DNA of 64,000 nt from Pontederia crassipes (lineage: Eukaryota > Streptophyta > Magnoliopsida > Commelinales > Pontederiaceae), in contig CM060184.1 in the NCBI GenBank assembly GCA_030549335.1, positions 42,363,909-42,427,908 of the forward strand, read 5' to 3'. How positions within the stretch are numbered: the first letter of the stretch is position 1; the number at the start of each line of letters is the position of its first letter. The notes beneath the pieces were generated by a model. It did not search any database. It saw nothing but the letters and a program-made list of their open reading frames with translations, and had not been told where the DNA came from. Below are positions 47,429 through 59,251 of this stretch, in pieces. The translations under genes were made by a program, and so were the position numbers.

Positions 47429-47431
47429 AAC

Positions 47432-49120
47432 TGTAACACCCCAAATTTCACCCCCAAATTGCTAAGGACAATTTGGTCATTCGGATGTGTTAGCCTATTC
47501 GCCATCACATAATCATAATAAAATATGATTTTTTATAAACTTAGCGGAAGCATAAATTCATGAAATAAGATAAAATAATTCCTTTTGAAAATATAGTGGA
47601 AGACTTCGATATAACATCAAAAGTAATGTTGTAGAATTTAAACCATCAATAACTAATAAAAGATCTTAAAATCATAGTCCAAAAAAACGTAGCCAAAAGA
47701 TTCTAAGACAATTGACTATTAACATTCTAGACCATTGTACAATCTTATTCGTCATGAGTTGAGCTGCCAACATCCATAACTTTATGCACTTGCACGGATC
47801 CAGGATGCAAGGGTTTCCCCAGTTAGAATATGTAAAGGCCATGCATGCAATGATATGATCCTATACAGGATACTACATGATATGCATCATCTTCATATAG
47901 AAGAAGTAAACATTATGCATATCATGTTCATAACATAAGATCTACATGTCAGATATTAACATCACTCTATCATCATCATGCATTATAATAATAGCATGGC
48001 AAATCTGTAATCATATCATCGTATTTAAAGTATGGACATTCATTCATTCAATCCATATGCATATAAGTGAGATACACTTACTATAACCATTGCCTTCACA
48101 ATTCTCTGGTTACTTTATAACCCTTTGGACTTTCACTTTCGTGGGACATCATTCCATAACTTTCCTCATGATTGCTTTATAATCCTTTGGACTTCCACTT
48201 TCGTGGGACTTTATTCCATTCGATCTATCATTGGTCCTTTCCTATTAATGTTATATCTTTCGATAGTTGGGACTTTTGTCGTTACCCTCTCAATAGGCTA
48301 GCTAGGCCTAGGAGACAAAGCTCCCCTCTCACCCGAAGGTGACATCAGAATGCACACATCGTTGCCGATGCATGTAACGATCATTTTGGATTCTCGCCAG
48401 AATGCACACACCATTGTTGATAAAGGGCCGTAGAGGTGCGACATGTAACATCATCCACAACTAAGTTCATTATGCTTTTCAATCAAGAAACACTTACGTC
48501 GCTTAGTCTTTAGATTTTAACCTAGTTATGGTTGTCCATGCAAATTCGTGTATCTAGGTTCATATACAATCATCAATCAATAATACATAATAGTAAATAC
48601 CTTAAAAATAGCATAAATCATTTTTTCGATCTGTCACGATTGTTCCGGGACCTGGCACGGCCATGCCAACGTCCTAAAAATCCGATTTTTCACCCGAAAG
48701 TCTCAATTTTTTAGATTAAAATCCCAATAAAAATAGTTTAAAATATCATAAATATTTCAGATATGAGCTCTTAGCATTTATGCATCATAAAACACATTAA
48801 AACATGCAATTTTCATTCATTAACAAGAGTTGGAACTTTTTCCTAGAAATTCATACAATTATCAGAATTTATTTTCTACACAGTATTCTAGCACAAGTCA
48901 CTAAAATATTAATAACTTAACCTATACTTGTTCTTTTCAGACGATTCTAATTTTCACAGAAGGTAATATGAAGCTTTAACTTGTGAATAAATTTCAAACC
49001 CTAATTCAGTATTTCCAATTTAATATTTGTTTTACAATTTGGTTTCGCTGTTACCCGAGACAACATGACACTAGTGTTTGGATTATAACTATTTGTATAA
49101 AATTTTAAATAATATGAAAC
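47432..49120 (-). repeat. Truncated 5' LTR of element B
   Basis: Aligns with 42337 to about 44100 of the left LTR from TGTAACACCCCAAATTTCAC onward and stops at GAAACTA. About 650 bp of coding-strand start are missing. Confidence 0.83.
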
Positions 49121-49338
49121 TATAGTGACTAATCTTTTTTTAATTAAAAAAAAAGAGTTTCAAAGTAATGAAATGAAGACAAATAGAAGTTATAATTGAA
49201 AGAAAGAATTGTGTAACTCTTTAAACATATAATTTTCAATGTAACCGCGTTTTCTTTTTTCTTTTTTCCTTAAATAGTGTGATTTTTTACAATCGAGCAT
49301 GAAATCGCTTTTTATTTGGTTCAATCCACCATCCTTTA
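49121..49338. other. Short AT-rich spacer between element B and solo LTR C
   Basis: A/T-rich with A and T runs. Nothing recognisable. Confidence 0.5.
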
Positions 49339-50439
49339 TGTAAGGACTCATAATTACCTTAAAAGTTTTGATCGTATAAGGAAATTTTGCACCGTTAGCA
49401 CGTTCATCATTATATTATTTAACAGCGAAAGACTTAACAAATTAAAGACAAATCATAATAGCTAAAAATTTTCTATTAATCATAATGAATACTTTAAAAA
49501 CTTTTAAATGTCTAAACTTTTGTTACATTATTAACCTCAATGTTCAAATAGAACTATGACTTATTTTAAGTTAAGCATGTGCAACACTTCGTCATGAGCT
49601 TGAGCTATTATCCATCAATCTTGATTACTTGTATGGATTTAGAGTGTAGGATTTCCTAATTAGAATATGTAAAGGTCATGCATGCCGTGATATCCTATCA
49701 CATGATATGACATGTGATGCATCATCATCATAATAATAATAACATATAAATTTGCATGCCATGAACTATATCATGAACACATGATATTACATCAAGCTTA
49801 CATTTCTTCATATAACATTCTTACAACATAAACATTATGATATACTTGCTTAACTTTGGATCCATCATCTAAAGCATCATACAATATAAATATACATTCA
49901 TATCATTCATAAACAATCATGACATATAACTTATCATTTCATTTCACTTTCATTATCATGTACATTTTAAAAGTTTCTTTATAACTCATTAATCCTTAGT
50001 TATTACTTAGCATCTTTCATACTTCACATTTACTCAGGATTAATTTATAACCCTTTGAACCTTCTTTCATTCTTCTTTCTTTTTTCATTATGTGATACTT
50101 AATGTGTCATCTTCATCTTTCATCTTTATCACGTAACATCTTTACTTTCATTCCATGTCATATCTTAGGAACACACATCATGATAGTGAGGGAATTTATT
50201 CTTAATCATTTTTAAGAATACACACACTTTATGATGAGGGACACTATTTCTTGAAAAGAACATTCATAAATGTAAAATTTTACTTCTTGGGCTTAGGTCC
50301 TCTTGAATATATACATAAGTATAAAACTTTATTTTTCATATTTACCTCATCATCATTTTAACTTTCTTTATTACAAAATACTTTGGAGTTAAACTTCACT
50401 GTCATTCTTACTTTATCATATGATATCTTTCATCTTTAC

Positions 50440-51080
50440 ATTGAAAAATCTTAAACACCTTTTAGGTGATGAAATTATTTCCTGAGAAGTTTCAATCACC
50501 ATAAGCGAAAGACATTTACTTATCACCTTTACATTCAATACTTACTTTCATTATATGCGTCATATAGCATGCTTCATTTTTGCTTAATACTCAGTACAGG
50601 ATGACATCATTACATTGGTTAATAGGGAACTGCAAAATCTCAAACACTGTTTGGGTGATGACGTTATTTCCCAAAGAAATATCAGTCATTATAAAATGAA
50701 AGACATTTACTTTTAAAAAATATCAAACACTTTATGGGAGATGGTCTTTTTTCTAAAAAGTCTCAATCATCATAAAGTGAAAGACATTTACTTCTTACCC
50801 CTTCTTTCATTTTTATTACATCATTGTATTAACTCATAGGACACTGAAAAATCTTAGACATTTTTAGGTGATAATATTATTTTTCAAAGAAGTCTCAATT
50901 ATAATGAGGTGAAATGCATTTACTTTTTACACTCATTTTTCATCTTTGCTTAATTAAAGGCTCATGGCAACATCATTACAATCAAGCCAACGACCCTTAA
51001 GAAATCTCAAACACCCTTTCAAATATTGAGAAGTCTTAATCACCATAAGATCAAAGACACTTACTTCTTTAACGTAATGA
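50440..51080 (-). repeat. Degenerate tandem repeat inside solo LTR C
   Basis: Several units of about 100 bp repeat the order AAATCTTAAACACCTTTTAG, GGTGATG..ATTATTTCC, GAAGTCTCAATCACCATAA and GTGAAAGACATTTACTT. Spacing varies by unit. Confidence 0.65.
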
Positions 51081-51269
51081 GTGCAAAGGCATTTCTTTCA
51101 ATTTCATACTTTATTAAAGTCATTAATACATCAAACATTCACATAAATCTTTCTTCATCTTTTAACCTAATTATGACTAAGCATGCAAATCATATACAAT
51201 AAATGCACATCCATACATAACCTATATACATTAGAAAATATGTTTGAAACATCATAAGCCACATTTTCC

Positions 51270-51520
51270 AACGTCACGATCGTGCCTAAAAATATTATGG
51301 CCATGCCCAAAATTATCACGGCCGTGCCTAGAAATGTCATGACCATGCCGGACATCACGGTTGTGCCCAAAGTTGTCATGGTCGTGCTCAACCTTTTCAC
51401 AGCCATTCTCAACCTTAGCCAAATTTTGGCTGCATTGCTCTTGCTCACGGTCGTGGCCAAGTTGGTTATAGTCGTGTTTGACCTTGTCACAGCCGTGACA
51501 GAGGTGACACGGATGTGACC
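51270..51520 (+). repeat. Minisatellite with CACGGCCGTGCCC-type units inside LTR C
   Basis: About ten imperfect units of 21-24 bp of the form TCACGGCCGTGCCCAAAATT. Some units contain the palindrome CACGGCCGTG. The open frames across it on both strands are by-products of the repeat. Confidence 0.75.
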
Positions 51521-52633
51521 GAGAGTCATTTAATCACCTCGATCTCATTAGCTCGGTCACGACCATTTCTAGCGTTGGCATCCTCAAATCTCGATTTCCA
51601 ACCCAAAAATACATGTTTTGAGGTAGAATTAAAGCAAAAACATATAGATCATCTAGAACTCTTCTAGAGCATAAATCATAGACATAAAAACATGTTACAA
51701 TAAAAATACATATTTTAGGATTTTCCTAAAATCATATGAAACTATAGATCTAGGTCATGAAACATAATAAAATAATAAATCATCACCTAGAGCATCTTGA
51801 TCTAATTAATGTGTTCATGCAACCCTCAATCACAATCCATTATAAGGACAAGGTTTCCTCAAACTCTCAATCCATCACATGCAAACCATTGACAAAGGAG
51901 TTGGATCACAATTTACATACCTTTAGGTTTTAAATCTAAAACCCCTTTTTCCTAATCATCTTATATCATTCTTAATAATCTAGAAGTCTTTAGGTCTTCT
52001 TGTCCTTTTCCTAAAAAGATTGATCATCTACTTGTTGATTCTAAAACATAGCCACCATGAAGAATATGGCTTTAGATATCCTAACATTAGGCTTTCCTTG
52101 GTGGAGAAGAAAAGAAAGAGAAGAGGAGTTGATGGCTAGTTTTTTATGAAATTAATAAGGTTTTTGGCCCTTTATATAAGATTTACATTAAGATTTTGAT
52201 CAAAAGGCCAAATATCTTTGGCTCAAAATTTGGGGTTGTTACAATTTATTAACATTTTTTTGGCACCTTTGTTCTCCTAACATGGCATGCATAATTAAAC
52301 TTAAAAATCAATCATCAAAGTAGACGCCACTGTAAAAAAGCTGATAATAATACAAAATAATTTAAAAAATCGTGTTGCATTGCATTGCATGCATCCCGTG
52401 AAGAGCAAGAAGCCACAATTGCACAAAAAGTATATGTATCCATACAATGATAAAAATGTTTATTACCTCGACACCACTTTATCACCAAGTCTGGGGGATT
52501 GCATAAAAATATTCTAGTAAGTAGTCAAAATATTAAAATGGAATTTTAAAAATGCCAATGAAAAAAAAGTATCTTTGAGGTCTTTTGTTTTGAAGATATT
52601 CGTGATAAATGCTGAAGGGGAATCAACGTTTTT

Positions 52634-55083
52634 TGTAACAACCACTAAAAAATCAATCAAAGGAAACTAATCAATGTCTTTTGTAAACGCCCCATAATAT
52701 TATGATCCAAGAATCATGCCAACAGATCCTGAGAATTAGAACTAATAACATCCTCTTAATCCCCTAAATTCAGCCAGAAAGTTTTGGAAGTTCAAAACCA
52801 AACAATTGCATCACAATCGCCTTTAATCCAGCCACAAACTATAAGCCATTAGAGGAAGAAAAAGGGGGTATGAAATCCTTGTTTCTTCTCACATCTTCTC
52901 TTCCTCTCCCTCTCTCACACCCTCCTCTGCTTGTTGCCAAGGGACACATCAACTAGGAGAATGGCAACAGCAAACACATCTGATTAGGATGAACTGAAGG
53001 GAATCATCGATCGCATGACAAGATCAAGTGGGTGAACATGGAACCAGCTTGATTACCTTTCTTTTTGGATAAATTCAAATGAATCTAGATCATATTTTGA
53101 TGGGATTATCTCACCCCTTTTTGTTGATCTAATCATCTTGATTATTGTGGAATGATCATATGAATTTACCATCATCATTAACTTGTTCCTCACTATTAAA
53201 TTGAGCCATGTTCATATGATGTTAATGCAAATGTTGTAGTAATGGATTCATATGAGCATATGGATGTTATATGTGTTAGGTATATGATTGAATTCCCTAA
53301 ATTGCTATCTTTTGGTTGTAGAAATTGATGCTTAATGCTGATATCGATGTTTTGTACTATGTTTCAGCCATGCTTGATATTTTGGATATGATTTTATGAT
53401 GATTGATAGATTAAATTAAAAGTAGAACAGATCGAACCCTCAATCTTCCAGTGTGTCATAAGAACCTGACCCGAATTCCCTGAACCCGGCCCGAGTTCAT
53501 GTTGAAACTTGACTGAGTGCATTTGCACTCGGCCTGCGTCTGTGGAACTAGACCAGGGTTAGCGACAATGAAAATATGAACCTCTCGATATTTTTTCAAT
53601 CCAGCCCGAGTTATCATTGTCCAGACCTGAGTTCATTGCGCGTCGGACCCCCATTGCCGTGACGTCTCTCTCCAAACTTGATCCGAGCCTAACACATACT
53701 CGGCCTGAGTATAAAATTAGAGCCATACTCGAGTTGCCTTATTCTGCCCAGCTAAAACTGCTCTCTTATTTTCCAAAATCCGTGATTTGATCTAGACTTT
53801 CCTTTCGGTTTCACTTAAGCCCTAATATGATTTTACTCTTTCCTAACAATTGATTGCACCACTCATCTTGACTGATTGTTCACTAGTTTATGATTTATTG
53901 TACTCACACAATGGATATGTTTTCTCATTGATAAATCTCATATGACATTGACATCATAGTAATCTAAAGCATTATCAAGATGATTGCTCATTAATAAATC
54001 TCATATGACATCGAAAAATGATCATAGTAATATAAAACATTATCAAGATGATTGATCATTGATAAATCTCATATGATGTCGAACATCAACCATTGTAATG
54101 TAAAGCATTATCAAGATGATAACAAGATAAACAACGGGTCATCAGTCCAAGTATTGCTCATCGTTCATTGTTAAGAGTCGCTCCCTTCCCTCCTCGGAGG
54201 GCACTGTCTTGGCTTAATCACATATTGACCATTGGCATTCCGCTATATCGTTTGCTTAGCATACCCGAGCCCATCCTATAATAAAGAAAGGACGAGGGAT
54301 ATCAAAGTCACTGCCAAAATTATTTGTTTATTAACCACCATAACCATTGAACAAAGTCATCAAAGCATTGTTAATAATATCACCGAATCATTATTACCAT
54401 TAATGAAAACATCATTATTGATATCGAATCATTGACATTGATTATGAATCTCTGATACCATTATGATTATTGAATCACAGCCATTAAAAGTATCACTGAT
54501 CGCTGATTTCCATTTATACATCAAACATTGTTATTGTTATTATGATATTGCTCATTTTCTCACTGATCATATGCCCATTTGATTTCATTGTTATTGACCT
54601 CTTGCTCTCATCCTGAGCCAAGGTTCGTCTTTGGTCTAAAGTCATCGATTTATCCTATTTGAGGTTAATCATTGTATATTTTTATTGTACACCACTTGGG
54701 CTATAAAGCTCACGAGAGGATTACCTCCTCTTTGTTTGGTTCCCAAAGGCCCAAGTTAGTGAAGGTGGAAGAAGGAGTGTTATGTGACGATGCTCCGGTG
54801 ACAAAGAAGCACATGGACCTAGAGACCATTCATTTATTCTTTTTCTATATGTATTATTATGAAACTTTATGTAATAACTTCTAGCATTTTATCAGACTAT
54901 GTGATAAGTTCGTGACTCCTGCATTCAATGATTTTCCATATTTGATTTTTATAAACTCATTTCCTTTATCCACTGATGTGTCACATTTGTTGATCGGTCT
55001 TGGTCAAGTATTGAGTCAAAACCATAGCGTTTGTAGCGTCTTGGTCTTTGCCACATGACGATGATCGATTTGGGGGCGTTACA
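52634..55083 (+). mobile_element. Solo LTR E (element A family, plus strand)
   Basis: Begins TGTAACAACCACTAAAAAA and ends GATTTGGGGGCGTTACA, matching the coding-strand ends of element A's LTR. Internal matches in the inverted orientation include the AACTCGGGCCGGGTTC region and GAGTCGCTCCCTT. Flanks TTTTT and TTTGT differ at one base. Length is 2450 bp with no internal domain. Confidence 0.75.
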
Positions 55084-55183
55084 TTTGTGCAAGAGGACAT
55101 AAATATATTTTGAGCCTATTTTTATCATGATGTAAAAAGCATGAAAAATGAAAGACTTGAACTCTAATTTGAAAAATAAATTG

Positions 55184-55941
55184 TGTTTGGACACAAGAAC
55201 TTAAATTCTTATTAGTTCTTGAGAACTAATTGATTAGAGGAAAAAAATTTGATTTAGTGTTTGGATGAAAAATGTAATGATGGAGAATTTAAAAGTTGAT
55301 TAGATAGATAAATTTTATTAGGTATTTAGATAAAAAGTAAGAACTCGAGGAATATATATTTTTTATTATATAGAAACTATTATATATAAAAATATTATAA
55401 TTGATTATTATTTAAGAAAATATAAAAATAGTTTAATAAATGATATTAATGATAAATATTAATTAATAATATTTTACTATACTATAATACTTGGATTAAA
55501 TAATTTATTTTATAAGCTGAATGATTACACATGAATACATAAATATCATATAAATTTTTATATTATAATACTAAGTAAACAATTATAAATAATTAGTAAA
55601 ATATTTATTTATTATTATATTCAATTAAATTTATATGTAATAACTTTATTATAATATATCAATAAATAAATATTATTATATCAGATAAATTTTATTTTAC
55701 AAGTTTTGTAATAGTAAATAAATAAATAATTATATATAATATATAATAAACTAAGGCAAGAACGTTTAAAAGTAGAGTCACCTACTTTTAGGCCTACGTG
55801 TCAAAAAGTAAAAAAAAAGGACAACTTCTTGCCTATGGCAAGAACTTGGATGCAGGAAGTTAGGATCATGTGATTCTTTGATCATAACTTAGATTTTCTT
55901 ATTTTCTATTTGGCAGAAGACCCAAGTTCTACATCCAAACA
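55184..55941. mobile_element. Possible AT-rich MITE
   Basis: Ends are imperfect inverted repeats: TGTTTGGACACAAGAACTT at the left and the complement of TGTTTGGATGTAGAACTTG at the right. The core is very AT-rich and non-coding. The target duplication is unclear. TIR-like GTTTGGA ends are common in several plant MITE families, so the family is not assigned. Confidence 0.4.
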
Positions 55942-55944
55942 AGC

Positions 55945-58900
55945 CTTAAGGATTTTGTTACTATTGTTCCATAAATGGAAGAGGTGAAAAAACATCAAAA
56001 CTGCAAACAAGGTTTGAAAGAAGGTCCCGAAATTCATCTCTCGACACGTATCGTGGTTGAGTCCCGATGATGGATAATACAATAGATAATATAATGACAA
56101 TGCAATACATCTATAGCTAAATAACAAAAATATCTATAAAATAAACCATCATGTATAGCATGCATAACCAAAACATATCATGATGAGAGGTCCAATATCA
56201 TAACATGAATCAAAGTCGACAATTGATGCATAAATTTCTCATGGGACACATGATAACAAAATGAGTTTATAACTAAAAACCTGTGGGATAATGCATGGCC
56301 ATACTAGATGATAACATAAAAGGATCCAAAGTAAAACGACTATCGCCATGTGCAACGCCGTCCTGGGTTGCCATCGACTCATTTTTGTGAAAGGTATTTC
56401 TATTATTTTGAACAGGATGATATGTTGGTAGAAATTGTCTATTGCAATCAAACCAATAATTTTTACCTCCATTTTTCAAAAATGAAAGCATTTGACTTTT
56501 TCATCCAATGTGGACAAGCTAATTTATCTACGGTCATTTAACTAGATAACATTCCATATGTACGAAAGTCATTGCTTGTCCATAATAATGTAACTTTCAA
56601 GGTAAAGTTTTGTCTTAAGACTGTATGGACTAGGAATAATGCACGTCAAAAACATGTATGTGGTAGACATACATACACCCGGAGGTAAGTTATATGGTAT
56701 GACTATGATCGGCCAATGGGAATAAGGTTTGTCCATATGATATAAAACCATCTGCACATAATCTGTCTTATATTTCTTTCATCACAAGCAAATTTTGGAT
56801 GCATATGATCAAAATGTTTCCACGCTTCACCGTCATATGGATGTCAATTATTTTATGTTGTGCATGCCATTTCATTTGTGACGTGGACACAATGACGAGT
56901 ATAATCTTTTAAGTCTTGGAATAAGAGGCAAATAATTCATCCACTACACTACAATCTCACTTTGGTTAGTTCATTTATATCGCTCAGCCCCACAAAATTT
57001 GCATTCTCTGAAGCTAACATCATCACCATAAAATAGTATACAACCATTTTGACAACAATATATTTTTGTTGAACCATGGACAAATGTAGAAATTAGTCTT
57101 TTAATCCTATAATAATTTTCAAGAATTCGAGAACCAAATGATGTGACCCATTTTAATTTCATAAATGCATCAAAACATGCATATTAAATATTATTATCGG
57201 ATTTCAAATTAATTAGCATTCTAATAGCTAGTGATAACTCCTGATGATTTTCACACTCGGACCAAAAGGGTTGAATCAAGGCGTTTAGTAAGTCAAAAAA
57301 ATTCAGATGCTTCTGAATGCGGTGCCTCCTCCTCGCGCTCTTATTGAAATATGATATTGCCATATTCAATTGTAGCAGCATCGTAAACAAAAATTTGATA
57401 TATGAATAAAATCTTCTTCGTGATTGTCAAGATGAAATTCTTCATTAACCACACTTGATGATAGTTTTCCTCCCCAAGATCACTCCAGTACAATAATTTA
57501 GTTTAAAACCCTTTCTATATAAATGAACATTCACTGTTTCTAAAATTTGCAATTTTGTGCTATAACATTCCAAACAAGGAAATCTAATAGTTCCTTCCCG
57601 TTGAAATTGTATCGATTGACATGTTATAGTTGTGTAGTATTGAACTCCATCTTTGAATTCTTGTGCCAATCCTCTACGTTCAGAACTATTTCTATTGTAC
57701 ATCCATCGATGATGATTCTGAGGAAACATAATTTTAGCAATTACTACCTAAAGTCAAAGTTAACTATGTTTATATCCAATAATAACATTATTCTAACATA
57801 AGTAACATTATTCTAACAAAAAACATTGTTCTAACAGAAGTAACAGACATATATAAATCAATGTATAATAATAATGTTAACATAAGTAACAATAGTGACA
57901 ATTATAACATATTAATCAATCTAATTTTACTCAAATAAAAAAACATATGAAATAACAAGTATTAACTACAAATATTAACATGTTAATAAATCATAGGCAT
58001 TAATTCAATTATAAATCAATACTAACAATAGTAATAAATCAATATTAACTGCAAATTAAAGTTAATGATGATTATTAAAAAATGAGATCGACCCACTCGT
58101 TGCTGGACTTGGCCGTGACTCTGACGCATTCGACCACTGGATGTCGGATTTGACTGCGACCCTGATGCATTCGACTGCTAGATGTCGGATTCGGCCACGA
58201 TTGGCCCTACTCGTTGCCCGACTCAGTCGCGACCCTAATGCATCTGACCGATGGATGCCGGATTCGGTCGCGACCCATCCGATTGCGGTCGGATCTCAGC
58301 TGTAGCAGATGAATCGAGTGCAAGCAGTCAGATCCAGCCGCTAATGACCACAACGGCTAGGGCTGCGATCTGACTGCTGCGGCAAGATCTCACCACTGTG
58401 ACCGCGAGGGGCCGTTGATTTGGCTGCAGTGAGCAGTCGATCGCGGCTGCATCGGGCAGTCGGACGTGCGGCCAGCCGAAGAGAGTGGGGATGAGATGGG
58501 AGATGGTTGCCGAAGAACCTCGAGGTGAGAGGGAAGTGAGCACGTGGCCGGTGAAGGAGAGGGTTCCGAAGCACCAAAGCCAAGTCGCGTCACCGGAGGA
58601 GGGTCATCGGAGGCTCGAATGAGAGTACAGATCAGAGATTTCTTCGAGCGTATGCTGTTGGAGCCGAGGGTCAAAGTGAGTGAGAGAGAGAGAGCGCGTG
58701 AAACAAAAATGGGTCGTGAGGGAAGGGGGTCAGGTTTTAAATGGGTATAGAGACAGGTGTAGCGGCGTCTTATCCATCAGTACTACCAACGAATAGCTGA
58801 CATCATCAGTAGTACCGATGGCCTAAACTGTCGCTAGCTAATATAGTATATTTAATATAATAATATTCAACTAAAGAAGCCAATATAATATATTAGATTT

Positions 58901-59251
58901 GAATACTGACGATCATAGATGACCGTCGAAAGTTTCGACGATTGTGATCATCAGAACAATCATAACATAATATGGTGCCATGACGTTTGAGTAAATTTTA
59001 TAATATAATATGTTAAATTTGAATCCCTATGGCCCAAACCTTCATAACTTGCAATGGATGTGTATTTGTCGAAAGTTTCGATGGTCTAAATCGTCAAAAC
59101 TATCAATGAATGGACATCTGTCAGACCTTTCAACAGTGCGATTGTCGGAAATTGTGTCTCTTGTTGCGAAGGATTTAGTAACCCATCGCAAAATCCTTAT
59201 GAAATTGCGAAAGATTTATGACTATCAGAAAATCGCTATTTTCTTATAGTG
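55945..59251 (-). mobile_element. CACTA (En/Spm) transposon, 5' part, inactive
   Basis: The minus-strand 5' terminus is CACTATAAGAAAATAGCG at 59251 downward, the canonical CACTA end. It is followed by about 470 bp of subterminal short repeats (CGAAAGTTTCGA, GATGGTCTAAA and similar). A GC-rich leader occupies 58080-58740, and transposase fragments follow to about 55.9 kb. The other terminus was not found, so the 3' end is truncated, possibly by the neighbouring insertions. Confidence 0.75.
56569..57729 (-). pseudogene. Broken CACTA TNPD-type transposase
   Basis: The N-terminal transposase-associated domain reads from 57729: RWMYNRNSSERRGLAQEF, then IRFPCLECY and VNVHLYRKGFKLNY. The next fragment (57390-57184) has ELSLAIRMLINLKSDNN. 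It continues in another frame (57162-56971) with IYCCQNGCILFYGDD and ECKFCGAERYK, the Cys-rich part before the catalytic core. At 56757-56569 the core motif YSHWPIIVIPYNLPPGVCM is present. Pieces lie in different frames with stops between them, so no full transposase is made. Further C-terminal sequence (below 56569) is too eroded to assign. Confidence 0.82.

Larger units (their letters stand above)
42337..49120 (-). mobile_element. Element B: Ty3/gypsy retrotransposon, internally deleted and truncated at its 5' LTR
   Basis: Minus-strand element. The 3' LTR is 42337-44774 (2438 bp). The internal region is only about 2.66 kb and keeps gag, protease and the beginning of RT. The 5' LTR 47432-49120 stops where it aligns with about 44100 of the left copy, so roughly 0.65 kb including the promoter is missing. 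Purine tract AAGGAGGGAGGA abuts the 3' LTR, and a TGGTATCAGAGC primer-binding site abuts the 5' LTR. RNase H and integrase are absent, so it cannot move by itself. Confidence 0.87.
49339..52243 (-). mobile_element. Solo LTR C, related to the LTRs of element B
   Basis: Coding strand (minus) starts TGTAACAACCCCAAATTTTG, with CTTATATAAAGGGCC (TATA) about 65 bp in, the same layout as element B. The low end TGTAAGGACTCATAATT aligns weakly with B. It shares the CTAATTAGAATATGTAAAGG and CATGCATGC motifs with B. Flanks CTTTA (49334-49338) and ATTTA (52244-52248) differ at one base. No internal region. Confidence 0.7.

Noticed and set aside
51167-51529. 120-codon minus and 78-codon plus frames rich in Val, Met, Thr
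   Set aside because: They are translations of the minisatellite in LTR C.
58328-58750. Arg/Ser/Pro-rich frames beside the CACTA element as a host gene
   Set aside because: They occupy the GC-rich leader of the CACTA element between its terminus and the transposase, and have no recognisable domain.
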